Shown here: piece by piece, positions 25,008-30,076 of the stretch
How the letters are laid out: every line of letters starts with the position of its first letter
Numbering within the stretch: the first letter of the stretch is position 1
From: a virus
Strand: one strand, 5' to 3'
Length of the DNA stretch: 30,076 nucleotides
Virus record (IMG/VR): IMGVR_UViG_3300032462_000047
Location: 1-30,076 of that record
Translations under genes and position numbers: made by a program
Notes under the pieces: generated by a model
What the model was told of the DNA's origin: nothing
Database searches by the model: none
The model's input: only the letters and a program-made list of their open reading frames with translations

Positions 25008-27062
25008 ATGGCTGATAATTTTACTCATATTACTGGATCAGAGGACGGTGCGCTCACAAACGCATTGAAGGGAATTCCTCCATGGGCAACTGAATCGACT
25101 GCATATCAAATTGAATCCGTATTAAGAAAAAGTTTGAAGGTTCAGTCGGATTCGCTTGGACTTTTAGTTAAAAATGCTCAGAAGTCGTTAGCCGGCAATT
25201 CCGTGGATATGAAAAAAGCTAACGACGAGTTAGACAAATATATACGAAACCTTTCCAGAAGTAACGAGGAGGAAGGGAAGAGATCGAAACGCAGAAAAAC
25301 TCAGGATGACGAGGCAGAAGCATCGACTAAAAAGAAAAAGCTTTCTTCACTTGCGTGGGATGCAATGTTGGGTGCATCAACATCTTTAGGTAAGAAACAA
25401 ATAGATGTATTTAAACAGTATTATTCCACTTCGAACGACTTGTTTAAATCTGGTATTAATATTGTAAGTGGGCAAGAAAAAACTGGAACCAGTATGGAAG
25501 AACTCCAGAAAATGGTTGCAGGCACTGGATTGAGGTTACAGACTTTGCAGAAAGTCGTGGAACAATATAGCTCATCTGTAAATGCAGTCGGGATGATAAA
25601 ATTTTCCAAAGCTGTAACCGGATCTAAGGATCAGTTAAATGCTTTAGGATATAGTTCAGAAGAACAAGCAGATTTAATGGGCACATTGATAGAAGCTCAG
25701 TCGACATATGCAAATGTAAGACGCATGAGTGAATTGCAACTTAGCAATGAGGCAATTAATTTAGGCGCACAATTAAACAAAGTATCACTAACTTTCGGTA
25801 TTTCTAATTCGAAACTAAAAGAAAATTTAGTTGCAATGTCTAAAAATACAGATAGCATGGTTATTAGTGCATCATTTGGTAAAAAGGCAGCAGACAACGT
25901 TGCTTTATTTTCGGCAGGATTAAAAGACACATCCGGTGGTCAATTGTTACAGAAATTTGCAGCATCCAGGATGGCTGAATCGATACAATCGTTCCAGGAT
26001 TTAAATTCGGCAGGTATAGGGGACTTTGCACAAGAGCTTGTTAGGATCACACGTTATGCACGTGACGTCGACCCTGTGGCAGGTCAAAAACAATTAATGA
26101 ATTTTGCAGAAGGATTAGATGAAGCCAGAATTCAGGCCCTACAGACTCAGAAAGATGCAGGTAATGCATCAGCAGGCGCAGCATTAGACCTTATTAATTC
26201 TTTGCGCAGCCAGTCTAATCAGGTGTCTGATGCTACTTCGCCACAAGTTGATGCCGCAACAAAGAGTCAGGCTTCATTGTCGCAATTTTCAACTGAATTA
26301 GAACGATCACTTGCAGCCCAGCAAATTTTATTTCCGGCATTCGAACATCAAGTCGACACGGCCACCGCCGCCTTAAAGTTATTTAACAACGGTATAACTC
26401 TTGCAAACGATAGTATGAGCCCGGTAGTCAGAAGCTTTGTAGGTATAGGATTAGCAGCCATTGGTGTTATATCAGGATTTTTAAGTATTAGTAAAATATT
26501 TAGTGGAATAGGCAGACTGTTTGGTGGGGGTGGAGCAGCTGGTGGAGCAGCTGGTGGAGCAGCTGGTGGAGCAGCACCAAGTTTAATGGGTTTTTTAAGT
26601 AAATTCTTAAAAGGCGGCGCAGCAATAGGTGCATTAACATATTCTGGTGGCCTAAACACAAACGAAGATGAGGAATTAGCCAAACGCAGGGGTATGGGTG
26701 CCACAATAGATTCTGACAGAATCTCTGTTCCATCAAACCCGAAGCCATCTGTTCCAACAAACCCGAAGCCATCTGTTCCAACAAACCCGAAGCCATCTGT
26801 TCCAACAAACCCGAAGCCATCTGAAATTATTAGTCCGTCTGCTGACAAAGCCTCACCCAAACCTATTACCCCTAATACGGATAATGGAGTTTCGCAGAAT
26901 ACATCATCGACCCCAGCCGCTATGGACACTTCAGGTGGACTTGCCAGCATAAATACCATAATGGCAAAACAAGCAGCACTATTGCAAGAAATAGCAAATG
27001 GTACAAACAGACTAGTTTCTACCAACAATGACATATTAAGGTATACAAGAGCAAGTGCATGA
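25008..27062 (+). CDS. Putative tail tape-measure or internal tail protein
   Basis: This 684-residue protein matches no enzyme I know. The N-terminal 110 residues are polar and end in a Lys/Arg cluster (KRSKRRKTQDD). Residues about 120-460 are helix-rich with long Ala/Ser/Gln stretches, likely coiled-coil. A hydrophobic segment at about 473-495 (SFVGIGLAAIGVISGFL) is followed by four GGAA units, a second hydrophobic stretch and four PSVPTNPK-type repeats, then a helical tail. Helices plus a central hydrophobic segment fit a tape measure, as does the neighbourhood of gp26 (T4 gp29 has 590 residues), but this is inference. The ribosome-binding site is weak (GGGA about 18 bases upstream). The late promoter at 24948 drives it. 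Confidence 0.5.
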   Translation: MADNFTHITGSEDGALTNALKGIPPWATESTAYQIESVLRKSLKVQSDSLGLLVKNAQKSLAGNSVDMKKANDELDKYIRNLSRSNEEEGKRSKRRKTQDDEAEASTKKKKLSSLAWDAMLGASTSLGKKQIDVFKQYYSTSNDLFKSGINIVSGQEKTGTSMEELQKMVAGTGLRLQTLQKVVEQYSSSVNAVGMIKFSKAVTGSKDQLNALGYSSEEQADLMGTLIEAQSTYANVRRMSELQLSNEAINLGAQLNKVSLTFGISNSKLKENLVAMSKNTDSMVISASFGKKAADNVALFSAGLKDTSGGQLLQKFAASRMAESIQSFQDLNSAGIGDFAQELVRITRYARDVDPVAGQKQLMNFAEGLDEARIQALQTQKDAGNASAGAALDLINSLRSQSNQVSDATSPQVDAATKSQASLSQFSTELERSLAAQQILFPAFEHQVDTATAALKLFNNGITLANDSMSPVVRSFVGIGLAAIGVISGFLSISKIFSGIGRLFGGGGAAGGAAGGAAGGAAPSLMGFLSKFLKGGAAIGALTYSGGLNTNEDEELAKRRGMGATIDSDRISVPSNPKPSVPTNPKPSVPTNPKPSVPTNPKPSEIISPSADKASPKPITPNTDNGVSQNTSSTPAAMDTSGGLASINTIMAKQAALLQEIANGTNRLVSTNNDILRYTRASA
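26529..26576 (+). repeat. Four 12-bp tandem repeats encoding GGAA
   Basis: GGTGGAGCAGCT is repeated from 26529; the first three units are identical and the fourth ends in A instead of T. It encodes a flexible Gly-Gly-Ala-Ala spacer after the hydrophobic segment of the tape-measure-like protein. Copy number is likely to vary by slippage. Confidence 0.9.
26724..26819 (+). repeat. Four 24-bp tandem repeats encoding SVP(S/T)NPKP
   Basis: Units begin at 26724, 26748, 26772 and 26796. The last three are identical; the first differs at one base (TCA for ACA, Ser for Thr). They encode a Pro-rich linker in frame. The near-identity shows recent expansion. Confidence 0.92.
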
Positions 27063-27066
27063 TTGG

Positions 27067-27095
27067 TTGACACAATCCCGGATATCTGTTACAAT
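27067..27095 (+). promoter_or_regulatory. Sigma70-type promoter of the EDxHD homing endonuclease
   Basis: TTGACA (27067-27072) and TACAAT (27090-27095) are 17 bases apart. The ATG begins only 5 bases after the -10, so the transcript would start at or next to the initiation codon, giving a leaderless message. Confidence 0.75.
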
Positions 27096-27100
27096 ATACT

Positions 27101-28588
27101 ATGAAATTCTGTAAAAATAGACTATGTAATAACCAGGTAATCGACCGCAAGAGTTATTGTAGTGACGAGTGTAAGAAAAATAAGCATCTATTTAATGCAC
27201 CTAAGTGTTGCAATACCCTATGCGAGAATACTACACTACGCGGTGCTGACGGCCGTTGGCTAAAATTCTGTTCTAAAACATGTAAAGATACAGTTGTGTT
27301 GCCCAAACAATCAGCATCACGTCGTGCAACGTGGGCCGATGAAGTAGGTCGTAATATTATCATAGCAAAGCAACGGGCTACATCATTGCATAATATTGGA
27401 GCAGAACACCATATGCAATTAGCAACTACTAAACATGATAGAGAACTCCTGAGCTTAGAAAAATACGGAGTAACACATCACTTAAAATCCGCCGAAGTAC
27501 AGAATACTAAACGGCAAACCTGCATGGATAGATATAATTCTGCAGGAAGCCCGTCCCCAAAGATTAGTCGAGATCAGACATCTAGATTAGCAAATAGGGA
27601 TTATTTAATAGAAGAAAATAAAACAAAAACTATGACACATATTGCATATGATATTGGTGTGTCTAAGAGTCGGATTCATCAAGTGTTTGTTAAACATTCT
27701 ATTTCACTAAAAAGACACAACACATCTATATTCGAGACGCTAGTATGTGATTTTTTAACCGAACATAATATATTGTTCGAGAGAAATAATAGATCTATTA
27801 TTTCTCCTTTAGAGTTAGATATATATATTCCAGAATACAATCTTGCAATTGAATGTAATGGGTCAATATGGCACAGTGATCGATACGGTAAAAAAGACAG
27901 AAACTATCATCGTAATAAGACTGATTTCTGTATTGCTAGAGGAATTCACTTAGTTCATATATGGGACCATGTCTGGTCTACACACTGCGATTTAGTGAAA
28001 TCACGATTGCTGTCTTTACTAAAAAAAACTAATACTATATATGCCAGAAAGTGTGTTTTTGCCGAAGTTAACATAGCCGATACAAGGGTGTTCTTAGATA
28101 AAAATCATTTACAGGGATACACAAACGCTAAATATCGATACGGATTATACTATAATAACGATCTTGTATCCTTAATGACCATTGGGAAACCTAGATTTAG
28201 TTTACACGACGAGTACGAATTAGTTAGGTATGCATCGTTGTTAAATATCACAGTTGTAGGTGGCGCAAGCAAACTATTAGCGCAATTTGTAAATCATATT
28301 AATCCGTTAACTATAATATCGTATTCGGATAGATCGTGGAATCGAGGAGCACTGTATAGTATGTTGGGATTTACCCTCTACGGTAAATCCGAACCGTCAT
28401 ATCAATATACAACAAATTATCATATATTTGAAAATCGTATAAAATATCAAAAACACAAATTACCTAATCTATTAGAAACTTTTGACGTCAATCTGACAGA
28501 ATGGGAGAATATGCAAAACAACGGATATGATCGAATATGGGATTGCGGCACCGATGTATATAAATGGATAAATAGCAAAAGGGTATAA
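27101..28588 (+). CDS. Vsr-like (EDxHD) homing endonuclease
   Basis: This 495-residue free-standing homing endonuclease is of the Vsr-like family typified by I-Bth0305I and often annotated Hef-like. Two N-terminal zinc knuckles (C4, C9, C20, C24; C36 or C37, C41, C57, C61) are followed by NUMOD-like repeats (EKYGVTHHLKSAEVQNT) and a helix-turn-helix (MTHIAYDIGVSKSRIHQVF). The nuclease centre is ELDIYIPEYNLAIECNGSIW then HS, with D240, E251, H258 and D289 (IWDHVW). The C-terminal half (FLDKNHLQGYTNAKYRYGLY, then SYSDRSWNRGALYSMLGF) resembles an acetyltransferase-like domain usual in this group. It lies between the tape-measure-like gene and gp20, two bases before the gp20 ATG, and its last codons contain the gp20 late promoter. 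Confidence 0.87.
   Translation: MKFCKNRLCNNQVIDRKSYCSDECKKNKHLFNAPKCCNTLCENTTLRGADGRWLKFCSKTCKDTVVLPKQSASRRATWADEVGRNIIIAKQRATSLHNIGAEHHMQLATTKHDRELLSLEKYGVTHHLKSAEVQNTKRQTCMDRYNSAGSPSPKISRDQTSRLANRDYLIEENKTKTMTHIAYDIGVSKSRIHQVFVKHSISLKRHNTSIFETLVCDFLTEHNILFERNNRSIISPLELDIYIPEYNLAIECNGSIWHSDRYGKKDRNYHRNKTDFCIARGIHLVHIWDHVWSTHCDLVKSRLLSLLKKTNTIYARKCVFAEVNIADTRVFLDKNHLQGYTNAKYRYGLYYNNDLVSLMTIGKPRFSLHDEYELVRYASLLNITVVGGASKLLAQFVNHINPLTIISYSDRSWNRGALYSMLGFTLYGKSEPSYQYTTNYHIFENRIKYQKHKLPNLLETFDVNLTEWENMQNNGYDRIWDCGTDVYKWINSKRV
28567..28574 (+). promoter_or_regulatory. Late promoter of gp20 embedded in the homing endonuclease
   Basis: GATAAATA overlaps the codons for WINS at the end of the endonuclease, 16 bases before the gp20 ATG. 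AAAAGGG at 28577-28583 is the gp20 ribosome-binding site. Confidence 0.65.
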
Positions 28589-28590
28589 AT

Positions 28591-30076
28591 ATGACATGGC
28601 GTAAATTTTTTAAACCGGTTAATTCGGTGTTACCTGCATCACAGCGGGCAGTTGATTCCACGTCGGCTTATGCATCGACATCAAAATACAGTAATTGGTT
28701 GCCAGAGGTGTATTCTGGTCCACCTGATCGTTTACAAAGATATGCAGTATATGATCAAATGACATATGACCACGAAATTAGTGCAGCACTGGATACAATC
28801 GCAGACTTTGGGTCAGAACCGGACGAAGTTACTAAGCAACCACTATTGCTAAAATACAATGACGACCCGACCCCGTCTGAAACTCTGATTTTAGAAAAGA
28901 CATTAAGTCAATGGCTGCGATTGAATGAGTTAAATCGCAGATTGTGGAGAATATTCCGTTCTACATTAGTGTACGGCGATCAATTCTTCCTGCGAGACCC
29001 CGAAACATTTAAGCTTTACTGGATCGATCCAGCTAAAGTTGAGAAGGTAATTGTTAACGAATCCGATGGTAAGAAGATCGAATCCTATTTTGTTAAGGAA
29101 ATTGACCTTAACATGAAAAGCTTGGTTGCAACAAACCAACTTAACAAGTCGTCCAATGCAGCATTTGGATCCAACAGTATTGTATTCTCGCCACCAATGG
29201 CAGGTAATGTTAACTATATATCCGGTGGTTTCGGAGGCGCCGGATCTGCCAACTATCAAGACGGATCAGCTACACCTGTAGATGCTGAACATATCGTGCA
29301 AATTTCCCTTACAGATGGCATGAACGCTGCTTGGCCCTTTGGTATTAGCATACTAGAGACAATTTACAAGATTTATAAGCAGAAAGAGCTTTTAGAAGAT
29401 GCTATTTTAATCTACCGAGTACACCGCGCGCCTGAGCGTCGAGTATTCTTTATTGACGTTGGTACTATGCCTCCAAATAAGGCACAACAGTATTTGGAGC
29501 GAGTCCGCTATGAAGTTCAACAGAAACGTATTCCGAGTAGAACTGGGGGCGGCTGTTTTTCAATGGACACTAAAGTGCCATTATTAGATGGCAGAGTATT
29601 AACTATTACTGAACTATCAGATGAGTATGCTGCCGGAAAACAAAACTGGGCATATAGCTGTAATCCAACGACAGGTGAAATGGTACCGGGATTAATTACA
29701 TGGGCTGGTGTAACCCAGAAACAAGCCAAGGTTATGAAATTGACACTAGATAATGGTGAAACAGTTATTTGCACCCCAGAGCATAAATTTCCAGTTATAG
29801 GAAAGGGCAAGATAGAGGCAAAAGATATTGTTGTAGGGGAAGATAGCCTTTTTAGTTTCAACACTCGTGAGTACGGAATCAACAGACAAGGAAAAGGCAG
29901 CGCATATCATAAAGTAATTTCTGCAGAATACTTAGATGACAAAATGGAGGTAGGAACACTTACAATAGATGGTGATGAAAAATATCATAATTATCATACA
30001 TTTGCAATAGACCAAGGTGTATACACATTTAATTCCAACGTAGTTGATTCTACTTACAACCCTATGTCCATCCTTG
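28591..30076 (+). CDS. 20: Portal vertex protein gp20 with mini-intein, C-terminus outside window
   Basis: gp20 forms the dodecameric portal through which DNA enters and leaves the head. N-extein landmarks are YDQMTYDHEISAALDTIADF, STLVYGDQFFLR, PFGISILETIYKIYKQKELL, then IYRVHRAPERRVFFIDVG and EVQQKRIPSRTGGG, all characteristic of T4-type portals. Residues 322-481 are a mini-intein; the protein resumes with SNVVDSTYNPMSIL, the conserved continuation. The window cuts the gene 14 codons later. It is preceded by AAAAGGG and by a late promoter inside the upstream endonuclease gene. Confidence 0.93.
   Translation, partial: MTWRKFFKPVNSVLPASQRAVDSTSAYASTSKYSNWLPEVYSGPPDRLQRYAVYDQMTYDHEISAALDTIADFGSEPDEVTKQPLLLKYNDDPTPSETLILEKTLSQWLRLNELNRRLWRIFRSTLVYGDQFFLRDPETFKLYWIDPAKVEKVIVNESDGKKIESYFVKEIDLNMKSLVATNQLNKSSNAAFGSNSIVFSPPMAGNVNYISGGFGGAGSANYQDGSATPVDAEHIVQISLTDGMNAAWPFGISILETIYKIYKQKELLEDAILIYRVHRAPERRVFFIDVGTMPPNKAQQYLERVRYEVQQKRIPSRTGGGCFSMDTKVPLLDGRVLTITELSDEYAAGKQNWAYSCNPTTGEMVPGLITWAGVTQKQAKVMKLTLDNGETVICTPEHKFPVIGKGKIEAKDIVVGEDSLFSFNTREYGINRQGKGSAYHKVISAEYLDDKMEVGTLTIDGDEKYHNYHTFAIDQGVYTFNSNVVDSTYNPMSIL
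29554..30033 (+). mobile_element. Mini-intein in portal gp20 (160 residues)
   Basis: The intein runs from Cys1 (CFSMDTKVPLLDG, block A) to TFN, with Ser as the +1 residue. Block B is LTLDNGETVICTPEHKF, with the T-x-x-H motif. Block F/G is YHTFAIDQGVYTFN. There is no LAGLIDADG or HNH motif, so no endonuclease domain. The penultimate residue is Phe, not His. Insertion is after GGG in the RIPSRTGGG/SNVVDSTYNP segment. The alternative end two residues later (NSN, then V) is less likely because Val cannot act as the +1 nucleophile. Confidence 0.88.

Noticed and set aside
26529-26819. Tandem repeats as a possible CRISPR array
   Set aside because: Units are directly adjacent without spacers and in frame inside a coding sequence.
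26348-27073. 241-codon minus-strand open frame opposite the tape-measure-like gene
   Set aside because: Its repeats (GFGFVGTD) are the antisense of the PSVPTNPK repeats; the plus frame has the late promoter and the long intact coding sequence.
28585-28592. TATAAATA just before the gp20 ATG as a classic late promoter
   Set aside because: It runs into the start codon, so a transcript from it would lack the ribosome-binding site; the GATAAATA at 28567 is correctly placed.

Overview
The window is a contiguous piece of a T4-superfamily myovirus genome. It is AT-rich and densely packed, with recognisable T4-type genes for the late sigma factor (gp55), the recombination nuclease pair (gp46/gp47), baseplate wedge and hub proteins (gp6, gp25, gp5, gp26, probable gp53 and gp48/54 types) and the portal (gp20). 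The long N-terminal region of gp55, the large structural proteins and the late-promoter sequence GATAAATA point to an aquatic, non-enterobacterial lineage. The host cannot be named from this sequence.

Layout. Positions 1-15648 are a minus-strand block of tail and baseplate genes. In transcription order these are a tube-cap type protein, a gp53-like protein, a large hub-like protein, the gp5 spike-lysozyme, an M15 peptidase, gp25, a GIY-YIG homing endonuclease, gp6, and a very long protein in the gp7 position that runs off the left edge. Positions 15649-15765 are a divergent control region with a late promoter leftwards and a near-consensus sigma70 promoter rightwards. Positions 15766-20473 hold gp55 (interrupted by a LAGLIDADG intein), gp47 and gp46 as an overlapping plus-strand operon, followed by a small GIY-YIG-like protein. 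Positions 21053-21824 hold a minus-strand PD-(D/E)XK nuclease and a frameshifted relic of a second copy. A perfect 33-bp palindrome carrying two late promoters then separates it from a plus-strand GH108 endolysin. Positions 22484-23276 contain no gene but fold into many nested stems and end in a 19-bp perfect hairpin; this is a candidate large phage non-coding RNA. Positions 23277-24926 are a minus-strand group (unknown protein, small protein, gp26). Positions 25008-30076 are plus strand: a tape-measure-like protein, a Vsr/EDxHD-family homing endonuclease, and the portal gp20 carrying a mini-intein and cut by the window end.

How it works together. The sigma70-type promoters at 15708 and 27067 precede regulatory, recombination and mobile genes. 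Eight GATAAATA motifs, almost all just upstream of structural or lysis genes, are the probable targets of gp55. gp55 must splice out its intein before it can act, so the late programme in this window depends on protein splicing, as does portal assembly. At least four selfish elements (two inteins and two free-standing homing endonucleases) sit in or beside essential genes. Three wall-degrading enzymes are encoded: the spike lysozyme, the M15 peptidase and the GH108 endolysin.
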